A stretch of DNA of 64,000 bases from Lachnospiraceae bacterium (lineage in GTDB: Bacteria; Bacillota; Clostridia; Lachnospirales; Lachnospiraceae): NCBI GenBank assembly GCA_017394885.1, contig JAFPWO010000021.1, positions 1 through 64,000 on the forward strand, written 5' to 3'. The translations under genes and the position numbers were made by a program. A model generated the notes under the pieces. It searched no databases. It was not told the DNA's origin and saw only the letters and a program-made list of their open reading frames with translations. This document shows, piece by piece, positions 39,794-48,722 of this stretch; the stretch's first letter is position 1; every line of letters begins with the position of its first letter.

Positions 39794-41191
39794 ATGAAAG
39801 AGAATTCACGGCTCGGTTATCAGTCTACCAAAAAAGAGTATGTGGCTTACTGCCTGTTCTTTCTGGGGCAGAACCTTCTCTGGGGCTATGCCGGCTATAT
39901 TGAAACCTTCCTGACGGATATCGGCATCGTGGCGGCCACCGCGGCGGCGATCCTGATCGTCCCGAAGATCTGGGACGCGGTGAACGACGTGCTGTTCGGC
40001 TATATCGTGGACCGCCACATGTTCAAGAACGGCCAGAAATTCATGCCCTGGGTGCGCATCGGCACTTCGGCGGTCGGTATCACGACCGTGGCGCTGTTCG
40101 CGATCCCGAAGAGCATGTCCGATACCGGCAAGGTCGTCTGGTTCCTGGTCGCCTACATCCTGTTTGACCTGTGCTATACGATCCTGGACGCCCCGGCCTT
40201 CGCGGTGACCACGGTCATGACCTCGAACGTGGAGGAGCGCACCGGGATCATCGCCGGAGGCAAGCTCTGGTCCATGGTGGGCGGTGTGGTCTCAACCGTT
40301 CTCATCCCGATGATCCGCCCGAAGCTGGGGTGGCTGACGGCCTGCATCGTCTTCGTCGTCGTCTCGATCATCCTGATGATCCCGATGCTCTTTACCGTTA
40401 AGGAGCGGCATTCCGAAGAGGTCCTGGCGACCGAGAACCCCACCTTTAAAGAGATGCTGCACTATCTGAAGAGCAATAAGTACCTTCTGTTTGTGCTGCT
40501 CGCAATGCTGCTGCTGGGGCTTTCCTCCGTGGAACAGAAGATGGCGATCTACATGGGCCGGATCTGTCTGGGGAAAGAGAGCATGGCGACGCTGGTCGCC
40601 GGCGGCGTGGCGGTGGCCATCATCGTGGTCTGCGCGCTGGTGCCGAAGCTTTCCAGAAAGTGGGATAAATTCGACGTGCTCTGCGTCGGGATCGCCTTCG
40701 CCATCGTGATGGACGTGATCTGCTACTTTGTCGGCTATGGCAACCTGACCGTGGCGCTGGTGCTGATCATGCTCAAATGCACGGGCCTCGGCTTCTGGCA
40801 GGTCATTATCTACATGCTGATCGCCGACACCGTCGAATACGGGACCTATAAATCCGGGACGCGCGCGGCCGGGGTTACCTTCAGCCTGCAGGCCTTTGTG
40901 GCGAAGCTCAAAAACGCGCTGATCGGCAGCATCGTACTGATGAGCCTTGCGGCCGTCCACTTTGTGGAAGGCGAGAACGCCGTGCAGCCGGCGGGCGTCG
41001 CGGAAGGCGTCTGGGGGCTGTTCAACCTGCTGCCCGCAGCCGGCTTTACCGTGGCGCTGATAATCCTGCTGCTGTTCTATAAGCTGCGCAGCAAGGACGT
41101 CCAGACCATGTCGCGCTACAATAACGGCGAGATCAGCCGCGAGGAAGCGGAAGAACTGCTCGGCGCGAAATACGGGCCTGCCGCAAAATGA
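39794..41191 (+). CDS. GPH-family (glycoside-pentoside-hexuronide) MFS transporter
   Basis: 465 residues, 12 spans. AVNDVLFGYIVDRH, the late EYGTYKSGTRAAGVTFSLQAFVAKLKNAL and GPH-type loop residues identify a cation:sugar symporter of the MelB/LacS type. Its stop overlaps the next start (ATGA at 41188), so import and the phosphodiester glycosidase-like protein are coupled. Confidence 0.88.
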   Translation: MKENSRLGYQSTKKEYVAYCLFFLGQNLLWGYAGYIETFLTDIGIVAATAAAILIVPKIWDAVNDVLFGYIVDRHMFKNGQKFMPWVRIGTSAVGITTVALFAIPKSMSDTGKVVWFLVAYILFDLCYTILDAPAFAVTTVMTSNVEERTGIIAGGKLWSMVGGVVSTVLIPMIRPKLGWLTACIVFVVVSIILMIPMLFTVKERHSEEVLATENPTFKEMLHYLKSNKYLLFVLLAMLLLGLSSVEQKMAIYMGRICLGKESMATLVAGGVAVAIIVVCALVPKLSRKWDKFDVLCVGIAFAIVMDVICYFVGYGNLTVALVLIMLKCTGLGFWQVIIYMLIADTVEYGTYKSGTRAAGVTFSLQAFVAKLKNALIGSIVLMSLAAVHFVEGENAVQPAGVAEGVWGLFNLLPAAGFTVALIILLLFYKLRSKDVQTMSRYNNGEISREEAEELLGAKYGPAAK

Positions 41192-42525
41192 TCGAATCGG
41201 AGATCAAGTTTATTACAAGGACGGACGGAGAGATCCAGAGGCTGCAGCTGGTGAAGCTCCCCGACTGGGATTGGCTGGAGTTCTTCCGCCCGCGGCCTGC
41301 GGAAGACCCTTTGCCCGGCCTCTCCCGTATCTACCGGCAGTTTCTGGTACCGGCCTGCCCCTGGATCTTCGGGCAGATGGCGCTGCTGCGGGTTCCGGCG
41401 GGAATCGGAATTCCGGAAAGCGATCCCGCTCCGGGCGATTCCGAAGACCGGCTTTTCCGGGCGGCGGAGCTGCTCCGGGAAGGGATGCGGCTTGTGCGCG
41501 GGCGGCCTCTTTTCCGCACGGAGGAGGCCCGATCGCTGTGGGAAAAGCTGGAAAGCGCCGGGGCTTTGGCGATCGTCTGCGGAAAGCTCCCGATCACCAA
41601 AGTGATCCCGGTCTCAAAGCAGCTGGGATTTCTCTCGGAAAGCGGGCCGCAGGCGCGTCTCCGGGTCAACGCTTCATTCTTTATCATGGATCCCTTCGAC
41701 TGTGCGAGTCCGTACGACAGTGTGGGAACGCCGTTCGGGCTGTGTGTAAAGGACGGGGAGATCCTGAGCCCGCCGATGTATGAGCGGGAGGCCCTGCTGG
41801 TCGAAAAGAGCGGCCGGGTGTATGTGGGAAGACCGTCGGTCCGGGAGCTTGCGATAAAAGTCGGCGGAAGGCTGTTCAGGGCCGGAGAAAACGCTGAAGT
41901 TTTCACCCGTCCGGCCTGCCGGCAGACGGCTCCGGACGGCGTGCCCGAAGCGGTCATCATCGGTCGGAAGGTAGTGGCAGCCGGCCCGGCCGGCGGCCTG
42001 GAGGTACCGGCATCCGGTTTTGTTCTGCGAAGCCCGCAGCTTGGCGGGATTGAAGCGGGAGAGACGGTGCTTTATCACGGCCTTGAAGATATCGCTTTCG
42101 GCATCCAGGTGGGCAGCAGCCTGCTGAAGGACGGCGTGCGGAGCGGCCGCTTTCTCTCCCCGTACTATAATATCCGGAGCATTAAGCGGACCGCCTATCC
42201 GCCGAGTTTATATCCGCTGAATTATAAAAAAGATCGTGCGGCGCGGATCGCGCTCGGGGCAGATCAGGCCGGGCGGCCCATGCTGCTGTGGGCGGAAGGC
42301 GCGCCGAAGATCGGCTACCGGAAAGGAATAAACAGCTGCGGCGCGTCGCTTTCCGAGATGGAAGAGTACTGTGAAGCAGCCGGTATGGTCAATGCCGTCA
42401 ATCTGGACGGCGGCGGCTCCGCGCAGATCCTGCTGGAAGGAAAACGGCAGCTCGAACTGTCCGACCGCAAAGAAAACGGCAGCGGGCAGGAACGCCCCGT
42501 CCCCCTGGGGCTGATCGTGTACTAA
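41188..42525 (+). CDS. Phosphodiester glycosidase (NAGPA) family protein
   Basis: 445 residues without an evident signal peptide. The C-terminal half has the NAGPA-type block GINSCGASLSEMEEYCEAAG and VNAVNLDGGGSAQILLEG; the mid region has RVNASFFIMD. The family includes the enzyme uncovering mannose-6-phosphate by releasing GlcNAc from a phosphodiester, and bacterial exopolysaccharide proteins. Its lack of a secretion signal fits action on an imported substrate, but its substrate is unknown. Confidence 0.82.
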   Translation: MIESEIKFITRTDGEIQRLQLVKLPDWDWLEFFRPRPAEDPLPGLSRIYRQFLVPACPWIFGQMALLRVPAGIGIPESDPAPGDSEDRLFRAAELLREGMRLVRGRPLFRTEEARSLWEKLESAGALAIVCGKLPITKVIPVSKQLGFLSESGPQARLRVNASFFIMDPFDCASPYDSVGTPFGLCVKDGEILSPPMYEREALLVEKSGRVYVGRPSVRELAIKVGGRLFRAGENAEVFTRPACRQTAPDGVPEAVIIGRKVVAAGPAGGLEVPASGFVLRSPQLGGIEAGETVLYHGLEDIAFGIQVGSSLLKDGVRSGRFLSPYYNIRSIKRTAYPPSLYPLNYKKDRAARIALGADQAGRPMLLWAEGAPKIGYRKGINSCGASLSEMEEYCEAAGMVNAVNLDGGGSAQILLEGKRQLELSDRKENGSGQERPVPLGLIVY

Positions 42526-42530
42526 ATATA

Positions 42531-42566
42531 TTGCTGTCCAGGGGAGAAAGTGTTATAATTCCCCTG
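42531..42566 (+). promoter_or_regulatory. Promoter enclosed by an inverted repeat
   Basis: TTGCTG (42531-42536), 17 bases, TATAAT (42554-42559). Arms CAGGGGA (42539-42545) and TCCCCTG (42560-42566) flank the -10 box, a layout suited to repressor binding. Confidence 0.6.
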
Positions 42567-42629
42567 CACGTTTAGAGAAAAGCTTTAGCAGAGCGATTCA
42601 CTGTTCAGACAGAAAGGAGACAATAAAGA

Positions 42630-43184
42630 ATGAAAAAAACTGCTGCCCTGATGTTATGTATCCTGATGATCTTTTCCATGGCGGCCTGCTCCGGCTCGCA
42701 GACCCAGACCCAGACCGAGCCGGTGACGACCGAGGCCCCGGCCTCGACGAAAGACCCCGTGGAGGAGCATCTTGATCTGATCCCCTTTGTAAAGGATGGA
42801 GAGATCTATTTTGACATCCGTGTAACAGATGCGATCAAAAACTTCTCGGTCAAGGTCGACGGCAAAACCGTGGATGAGGCCGGCAAGTGCGTTCCCTTTA
42901 CGAAAGACTCTCAGATCACCTTTGAGGGAGAAGGCGACGCGGACAAATCTGTCAGCGTTTATATCGTGTTCGGCTTAAAAGAGGATAATTTCTACCGCTT
43001 CAATGCCAGTATCAGTCAGGGAATCGATGCGGACCACGCGATGACCCGGCTGCCCAAGCTTGTTTCCGATGTTCTCGGCGGCAACAGCAAGATCCTGATC
43101 GTCATTACCGAAAAGCCGGCAGACTGGGACCACAGCCTCAGCGATAAGCTGAACGATTTCCTGAGCAAGTATGTATCCGAATAA
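42630..43184 (+). CDS. Putative lipoprotein of unknown function
   Basis: 184 residues with a lipoprotein signal (MAAC, Cys20), a Gln/Thr-rich spacer and a single globular domain of about 130 residues that I do not recognise. The predicted beta-strand content (EIYFDIRVTDAIKNFSVKVDG) resembles a small sandwich fold. AAAGGAG precedes it, and it appears to be monocistronic between its own promoter and a terminator. Confidence 0.7.
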   Translation: MKKTAALMLCILMIFSMAACSGSQTQTQTEPVTTEAPASTKDPVEEHLDLIPFVKDGEIYFDIRVTDAIKNFSVKVDGKTVDEAGKCVPFTKDSQITFEGEGDADKSVSVYIVFGLKEDNFYRFNASISQGIDADHAMTRLPKLVSDVLGGNSKILIVITEKPADWDHSLSDKLNDFLSKYVSE

Positions 43185-43208
43185 ATGACCGGTGCCCGGT
43201 CAGCTGCG

Positions 43209-43234
43209 GGGACGCCTCTGCGCGTCCCTCTTTT
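43209..43234 (+). terminator. Terminator before cinA
   Basis: GGGACGC (43209-43215) pairs with GCGTCCC (43222-43228), then TCTTTT. Confidence 0.75.
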
Positions 43235-43253
43235 ATAAAAAGGAGATAAAACC

Positions 43254-44516
43254 ATGTCACTGACAGCTGAGATCCTGTCCATCGGAACCGAGCTGCTGCT
43301 CGGCGACATTACCAATACGGACGCCCAGGCCATCGCGCAGACCTTAAGCGAACTGGGCATCAACGTCTATTTTCAGACCGTGGTCGGGGATAACCCCGGC
43401 CGCATCAAGCAGGCGGTGGAGCTTGCGAAGAGCCGGGCGGACCTGATCGTCACCACCGGCGGCCTCGGCCCTACCTATGACGACATTACCAAACAGACCC
43501 TGGCGGAGAGCTTCGGCCTGCCGCTGGTGCTTCATCAGCCCTCGCTGGACCGGATCAAAGCCGCCTTTGCCCGCTCCAAACGGGTCATGACGGACAATAA
43601 TATTTCTCAGGCGATGCTGCCCGAAGGCTGCACCGTGCTGGATAATGACTGGGGCACCGCGCCAGGCGTGGCGTTCGAAGCGCAGGGCAAGACAGTCATC
43701 ATGCTCCCCGGCCCGCCCCGGGAATGCGAACCGATGCTCCGGGAACGGGTGGTCCCCTATCTGGCTGCCAAAAGCGATGCGGTGATGGTCAGCCGCAACA
43801 TCCGTGTGGTGGGCCTCGGTGAATCGGCCATGGAAGCGATGGTCCGGGAGCAGATCGAGCAGATGATCAATCCTACGGTGGCTCCCTATGCCAAGACCAA
43901 TGAGTGCCTGCTGCGTGTTACCGCCAAGGCGAAGACCAAAGAGGAAGCCTGGGCCCTTACCGAGCCAGTGGTGGACGATCTGAGCCGCCAGCTGGGAGAG
44001 TACGTCTACGGCGTGGACGTACCCAGCCTGGAAGCGGCGGTGCTTGAGCACATGAAGGAGAGAGGGCTTACCCTCTCGGCGGCGGAGAGCTGCACCGGCG
44101 GCATGTTCGGGGAACGCTTTACCTCTCAGCCCGGCTCCTCCGCGGTGTGGCGGGGCGGCGTCTGCACCTACTCGAACGACCTCAAGACCAGTATACTGGG
44201 CGTGGACGCGGAACTGATCAGGACCAAGGGCGCCGTCTCCGGTGAGGTGGCGCGGCAGATGGCGGAGGGCGTGCGGCGTCTGTGCGTGACCGACGTGGGC
44301 GTGGGCATCACCGGCGTAGCCGGACCCGCCGCCAGCGAGCAGAAGCCCGTGGGCCTGGTTTACGTGGCTGTGTCCGACGCACAGGGCACCGTAGTTAAGG
44401 AACTGCGGCTTTCCCGCGGGCGGGAGCGTATCCGTATCGCCGCCGTGGTCAACGCGCTGGATATGGTGCGCAGGAAGGTACTGGGCTTCGCGATCCAGGA
44501 TGCGATGAATATCTGA
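43254..44516 (+). CDS. cinA: Competence/damage-inducible protein CinA (nicotinamide-nucleotide amidase)
   Basis: 420 residues. An N-terminal MoaB/MogA-like domain (AEILSIGTELLLGDITNTDA, TTGGLGPTYDDITKQ) is joined to a C-terminal CinA deamidase domain (LSAAESCTGGMFGERFTSQPGSS, GITGVAGPAA). It recycles NMN in NAD metabolism and is often linked to recA in Firmicutes, which is not seen here. AAAGGAG precedes the ATG. Confidence 0.95.
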   Translation: MSLTAEILSIGTELLLGDITNTDAQAIAQTLSELGINVYFQTVVGDNPGRIKQAVELAKSRADLIVTTGGLGPTYDDITKQTLAESFGLPLVLHQPSLDRIKAAFARSKRVMTDNNISQAMLPEGCTVLDNDWGTAPGVAFEAQGKTVIMLPGPPRECEPMLRERVVPYLAAKSDAVMVSRNIRVVGLGESAMEAMVREQIEQMINPTVAPYAKTNECLLRVTAKAKTKEEAWALTEPVVDDLSRQLGEYVYGVDVPSLEAAVLEHMKERGLTLSAAESCTGGMFGERFTSQPGSSAVWRGGVCTYSNDLKTSILGVDAELIRTKGAVSGEVARQMAEGVRRLCVTDVGVGITGVAGPAASEQKPVGLVYVAVSDAQGTVVKELRLSRGRERIRIAAVVNALDMVRRKVLGFAIQDAMNI

Positions 44517-44561
44517 CAGAACAGACTGCAGCAGGAACGATCAATCAACAGGAGAGGCGCT

Positions 44562-45431
44562 TTGGTCAGGGGGATCATATCGGTCATTATTGCATCGGTG
44601 CTGTTCGGCATCACACCGCTGGGCAATAAGTATGTGCTGCTCAGCGGAATGAGTGAAGAGTGCGTGCTTGTCTGGCAGGCCTTTGTTCAGATCGTCGGAA
44701 CCGGGCTTTGCCGTCTCTTTTCCGCGCAGAAGAGCAGGATCCCCGGAAAGGATATCCTGCGGCTGCTGCTGATCGGCGGCGCATTCCTCGGCGGAACGGA
44801 CTATCTGCTGAACTCGGCTTACGGATATCTGCCGGTCAGTATCGTGATCATGCTGCACTTCATCTATCCCGTGATCGTACTGCTGATATCCGTCCTGTTC
44901 CTTCACAAAAAGCTTTCGAAGGTCATGCTTTTGACCATGGGACTAAGCCTTCTGGGATTGGTCCTGATCACCGATTTTGCGGGCGGGATCACCCTGAAGG
45001 GCGTGCTTTTTGCCCTGGGCTCCGCCCTGGCGTATGCGCTGTTCATCGTCACGAGTGATACCGAATCGATCCGGCAGTATTCGCTGCTGCAGAAGCTCTA
45101 TTATTTCTCTTGGGGCGCCTTTATCGTCTACGGGATCAAGATTCTGCTCAGCGGCAGTTTCAGCATGCCTGCCGACGGAAAGACGGCAATTATCCTGATC
45201 GGCGTCGTCGGCATCGGATCGCTGCTGGGCTTTTATTTCATCACGGCAGGCGTGCGCCGCATCGGAGCCGGCAAGACAGCCTTGCTGAATATGCTGGAAC
45301 CGATCACGGGCGTGATCGGCGGCGTGCTGGTATACCATGAGGTGATCGGAATGCGCGGGGCGGCAGGCTGCGTTTGCGTCATACTGGCAGTCCTGGCCTT
45401 TTCGCTGGAAAGCGTAAAAACAAGCCGGTAG
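44562..45431 (+). CDS. EamA/DMT-family transporter
   Basis: 289 residues with ten membrane spans in two EamA halves (ASVLFGITPLGNKYVLL ... EPITGVIGGVLVYHE). The start is TTG 44562 behind AGGAGAGG; no ATG in frame keeps the first span. The substrate is unknown; the fold is common to amino-acid and metabolite exporters. Confidence 0.85.
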   Translation: MVRGIISVIIASVLFGITPLGNKYVLLSGMSEECVLVWQAFVQIVGTGLCRLFSAQKSRIPGKDILRLLLIGGAFLGGTDYLLNSAYGYLPVSIVIMLHFIYPVIVLLISVLFLHKKLSKVMLLTMGLSLLGLVLITDFAGGITLKGVLFALGSALAYALFIVTSDTESIRQYSLLQKLYYFSWGAFIVYGIKILLSGSFSMPADGKTAIILIGVVGIGSLLGFYFITAGVRRIGAGKTALLNMLEPITGVIGGVLVYHEVIGMRGAAGCVCVILAVLAFSLESVKTSR

Positions 45432-45549
45432 CGGCTCCGGGGCGGATGAATTCGCTTCTGCCGAGAGCGTCGCCTATGCTCCTATTGAGGATCTGAATCA
45501 GATCGTGGCCCATGGTGCGAACATTCGGCTTCTTCGCCCTCCGTCTCCC

Positions 45550-45577
45550 TTGACAAGATACCTTTTATCGGTATGAT
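45550..45577 (+). promoter_or_regulatory. Promoter of the following lipoprotein gene
   Basis: TTGACA (45550-45555), 16-base spacer, TATGAT (45572-45577). Confidence 0.7.
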
Positions 45578-45621
45578 AAACGCGGAAAGTTCTTCGAAAA
45601 ATCAGAAAACAGGAGAAAAAC

Positions 45622-46470
45622 GTGAAAAGAATGCTCTTATGCGTTATCGCGGCCGCTTTGCTGCTCTTTCTTTCTGCCTGCAGCAAAGACGAGCCCGTCG
45701 ATATCTTTGCAAATGCCGACCCGGATTACTGTCTGTATTTCAGCTGGTTTGACGGAAAAGAAGGGCTCAGCGGTGCCTTTTATGCTGAACGTTATGAAAT
45801 CGTCGAGGAGCTGAAAAAGGTGAAGGCAACGCTGGCGCCCGACTTTACACCGGACAAAATGACCTATCCGGTATATGCGCTGGATCCGACCGAAAAGAAT
45901 GGCGGCAGCCTGCCTTTCCTTTGGACAAACGGCTATATCATCACCGGGGACGGTACGGCATACCATCTCAAATATGATTTTTCCAAGCTGCAGAAAAAAG
46001 GCTTCTCCTACGGCTACACCCGGGAGATCTTAAGCGTTGCCGAACTGCCGAACGGTTTCCGCCTGGTCCAAAGTAACGGCGTCTGGGAAAAGACCTGCCT
46101 GACAAAGGCGCAGGATGAAGCTTCCCCCGAAGGGATCCTGCTGCAGGTCACAGCGCGGAATGATGAAAAGCTGAGCCTGAAGCTGGAAAACGCGACTTCC
46201 AAGACCTGGACATACGGCGAACCTTATACCCTCCAGGTTCTTCTGGACGGCGACTGGTACAGCGTGCCGATCATGACATCTGACCTCTATGACTTCACTC
46301 TCGTTGCATACATACTGGAGCCCGGGCAGAGCAAGGATCTCTCCTGTCCACTCACTCCCTACGGGAAGCTTCCAGCCGGTCAGTACCGGATCAGAAAAGA
46401 GGTCAGTTCGGATGATCCGTACGCAGGCAGCAAAGACTATGCGGTGTTTGCGGAGTTTACCGTGGACTGA
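45622..46470 (+). CDS. Lipoprotein with C-terminal bacterial Ig-like domain
   Basis: 282 residues from GTG 45622 behind CAGGAG. Lipobox LSAC at Cys20. The C-terminal third (LKLENATSKTWTYGEPYTLQ ... YGKLPAGQYRIRKEV) matches a small Ig-like domain found in many Firmicute lipoproteins (Big_14-like). The central region is unrecognised. Function unknown; likely a surface or envelope protein. Confidence 0.75.
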   Translation: MKRMLLCVIAAALLLFLSACSKDEPVDIFANADPDYCLYFSWFDGKEGLSGAFYAERYEIVEELKKVKATLAPDFTPDKMTYPVYALDPTEKNGGSLPFLWTNGYIITGDGTAYHLKYDFSKLQKKGFSYGYTREILSVAELPNGFRLVQSNGVWEKTCLTKAQDEASPEGILLQVTARNDEKLSLKLENATSKTWTYGEPYTLQVLLDGDWYSVPIMTSDLYDFTLVAYILEPGQSKDLSCPLTPYGKLPAGQYRIRKEVSSDDPYAGSKDYAVFAEFTVD

Positions 46471-46509
46471 TGTCGCCGGTCATGCAGCCGGTAAACTTTA
46501 ACGACGCAA

Positions 46510-46546
46510 AGAATGAGGTGCCCGTACGGCGCCTCGTTCTTTCTTA
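46510..46546 (+). terminator. Terminator after the Ig-like lipoprotein gene
   Basis: AGAATGAGGTGCC (46510-46522) pairs with GGCGCCTCGTTCT (46528-46540, two G-U), followed by a T-rich tail. Confidence 0.85.
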
Positions 46547-46705
46547 TTCTTCAAGCGGTTCCTTCGCGATACGCAGCGCCAGCCGGAGTTTTCTCAGGTC
46601 GTGGCTCGCGTTATCTTGAAAGATCCGCCAGATTTGGTGTATGATTTATCAAAGAGAAAACCAAGGTCTTTTTTGAAAGCTTAGTTGGGAGGAAAATGTC
46701 CGGTA

Positions 46706-47167
46706 ATGCTTGAATTAGTAATTCCCACATTGGAGGATATGTGGTTTCGAGAAAAACTCATGGGTGATGAAGAAACGATGGCATATAACCGCGCCTGGGG
46801 CGGAACCATCCCATTTCCGAAGGAAAGATGGCAGGCGTGGTATAAACACTGGATCGTTGAACATGAGAATCTGCGGTACTATCGGTATTTGAAGAATGAG
46901 GACGGTTTTGTTGGAGAGATAGCCTATCACTATGATTCTGAATATGATGAGTATGTCGCCAATGTCATCATCTTTTCCCGGTACAGAGGACGTGGATATG
47001 GCGCAGAGGGGCTGAAAATGCTCTGCTCTGCTGCGAAGGAAAATTCGATTTCCGTTTTGTACGATGATATTGCCGTTGACAATCCGGCCATTCATATGTT
47101 CCTGAAGCAAGGCTTTTACGAAGAATACCGAACAGAAGAAAAGATTATTCTGAAAAAGGAGTTATAA
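46706..47167 (+). CDS. GNAT-family N-acetyltransferase
   Basis: 153 residues. The acetyl-CoA loop is YRGRGYGAEGLKMLC and the C-terminal AVDNPAIHMFLKQGFYEEYR is typical of GNAT enzymes. The start is uncertain: GGGAGG lies 13 bases before ATG 46706, and a five-codon ORF (ATG 46694) overlaps that start. Base composition is visibly more AT-rich than that of the neighbours. Substrate unknown. Confidence 0.8.
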   Translation: MLELVIPTLEDMWFREKLMGDEETMAYNRAWGGTIPFPKERWQAWYKHWIVEHENLRYYRYLKNEDGFVGEIAYHYDSEYDEYVANVIIFSRYRGRGYGAEGLKMLCSAAKENSISVLYDDIAVDNPAIHMFLKQGFYEEYRTEEKIILKKEL

Positions 47168-47211
47168 AACTTAAAACCCCCACCGGAAATGGTGTGTGAT
47201 TCAGAGGATAT

Positions 47212-47772
47212 ATGATGAAGACCGGGATGGAGCGTGCGAAAGAACTGTTTTTGCAATACAGCGGAAATCGATTTTATATGGATCTCAACGGAGATGGATA
47301 TGAATATGACGGGTATCGCGTATCCGCAGAAACGGAGGAAGCGTGGCGCAGGGAATATCTGGCCCGTTTTTTTGAAGAGAAACGATATGGGAAAGAGGCG
47401 GTCAGCTCTTATGGGCATGCAGCTGCTTTCCTGAAGAGTGACAGAAGTGATGAATGCTGGGAAGAGATCTTGTATTATCCGATCCGATCTGACTGGCTGG
47501 ATGATGTCACGATCCTCTTTATGCTTCCGACAAGTTTCCGACTCGCAGAGAAATGGTATAAAAAAGGAAAATTCTCCCGAAAAGAAGCAGAGGAATACCT
47601 GCAGGCGCTGGATGGATTTGTCCGGAGTGTCCGAAAACGTGCCGATACCGAAACGCTGACCCGTGCAGAGGTATTCGACCGGCAGGAATTCTCGGATCCG
47701 GTATATGTGGCAGCTTATCTGACGGAGCTTTGGCAGAAATGGACCGGGCTTTTCCGGAACATCAGAAAGTAA
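47212..47772 (+). CDS. Protein of unknown function (186 residues)
   Basis: A soluble, highly charged protein rich in Trp, Tyr and Glu (CWEEILYYPIRSDWLDDVTI, LAEKWYKKGKFSRKEAEEYL). No family is recognised. AGAGG stands five to eight bases ahead of tandem ATGs at 47212 and 47215. It follows the GNAT gene by 44 bases and shares its higher AT content, suggesting a small acquired patch. Small proteins of this composition include toxin-immunity proteins, but nothing here proves that. Confidence 0.6.
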   Translation: MMKTGMERAKELFLQYSGNRFYMDLNGDGYEYDGYRVSAETEEAWRREYLARFFEEKRYGKEAVSSYGHAAAFLKSDRSDECWEEILYYPIRSDWLDDVTILFMLPTSFRLAEKWYKKGKFSRKEAEEYLQALDGFVRSVRKRADTETLTRAEVFDRQEFSDPVYVAAYLTELWQKWTGLFRNIRK

Positions 47773-47793
47773 GAAAACCCTTCAAAGTTTTTT

Positions 47794-47823
47794 AAAGCCG
47801 CTGCAAAATTAGTGGCTTTTTGT
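47794..47823 (+). terminator. Terminator after the unknown gene
   Basis: AAAGCCGCT (47794-47802) pairs with AGTGGCTTT (47811-47819), followed by a T5 run. The rest of this 209-base gap holds an AT-rich promoter-like stretch (TTATACTGTATAAT near 47877) ahead of the ABC operon. Confidence 0.8.
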
Positions 47824-47981
47824 TGAAAAAAGCCATAAATCCCTTCTTGTTGAGGGACATTTGATGGACACGGCCTGTTATACTGTATAATGTTTAATTA
47901 TGTGTTGGTTATATCAGCCGCTCCCCACGAAGCGGAGAAGGGTATTTCCCCGATCATATTCAAAAGAAGGAGAGTATAACC

Positions 47982-48722
47982 TTGATTCAAGTCCAGAACT
48001 TTACCAAAAGCTACGGTGATCATGATGTGGTGAAGAACATTTCGTTCACCGCGAAGGATGGGGCCATCACGGGCTTCATCGGGCATAACGGCGCCGGAAA
48101 GTCCACCACCATCAAAGCGATCACCGGCGTGATCAAGCCCACGAAGGGAACGATCCTGGTCAATGGGATCGATATCGTAAAAGAACCGCAGAAAGCGAAA
48201 TACCAGATCGGCTATGTGTCGGACAGCCCGGATCACTTTTTAAGGCTTACCGGGATCGAATATCTCAATTTTATGGCGGATATTTATGATACGCCCGTGG
48301 AGGGCAGAGCCGAGTTTATGGAAAGCTACGCGAAACGCTTCGGCATTTACGAGAAGCTCAATCATTCGCTTTCTTCCTATTCACACGGGATGCGCCAGAA
48401 GATCATGATTATCGGCGCGCTGATCCATAATCCGCCTGTCTGGATCCTGGATGAGCCGATGACGGGCCTGGATCCCCAGTCAGCCTTTGAACTGAAGCAG
48501 ATGATGCGCGATCATGCGAATAAGGGGAACTCCGTATTTTTCTCGACTCATGTGCTGGAGGTCGCGGAAAAGCTGTGCGATGAGATCTGCATCATTAAAG
48601 GCGGGGAACTGTTATACACCGGTACACTGGACGACCTGAAGGCAACGCATAAGTCGCAGGCGTCTCTGGAAAATATATTCCTTGAATTAACGGAAAAGAA
48701 AGATGAAACGGAGGAACAGTAA
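47982..48722 (+). CDS. ABC transporter ATP-binding protein
   Basis: 246 residues with Walker A GHNGAGKST (34-42), signature LSSYSHGMRQKIMI, Walker B VWILDEPMTG and STHVLEVAEKLCDE switch. TTG 47982 is the start, nine bases after AAGGAG. The ATPase pairs with the permease two genes downstream and belongs to the exporter-type (ABC-2) class. Confidence 0.92.
   Translation: MIQVQNFTKSYGDHDVVKNISFTAKDGAITGFIGHNGAGKSTTIKAITGVIKPTKGTILVNGIDIVKEPQKAKYQIGYVSDSPDHFLRLTGIEYLNFMADIYDTPVEGRAEFMESYAKRFGIYEKLNHSLSSYSHGMRQKIMIIGALIHNPPVWILDEPMTGLDPQSAFELKQMMRDHANKGNSVFFSTHVLEVAEKLCDEICIIKGGELLYTGTLDDLKATHKSQASLENIFLELTEKKDETEEQ

Noticed and set aside
45498..45686. Minus-strand ORF upstream of the Ig-like lipoprotein gene
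   Set aside because: It covers the promoter and start of the plus-strand gene, with no ribosome site or family match.
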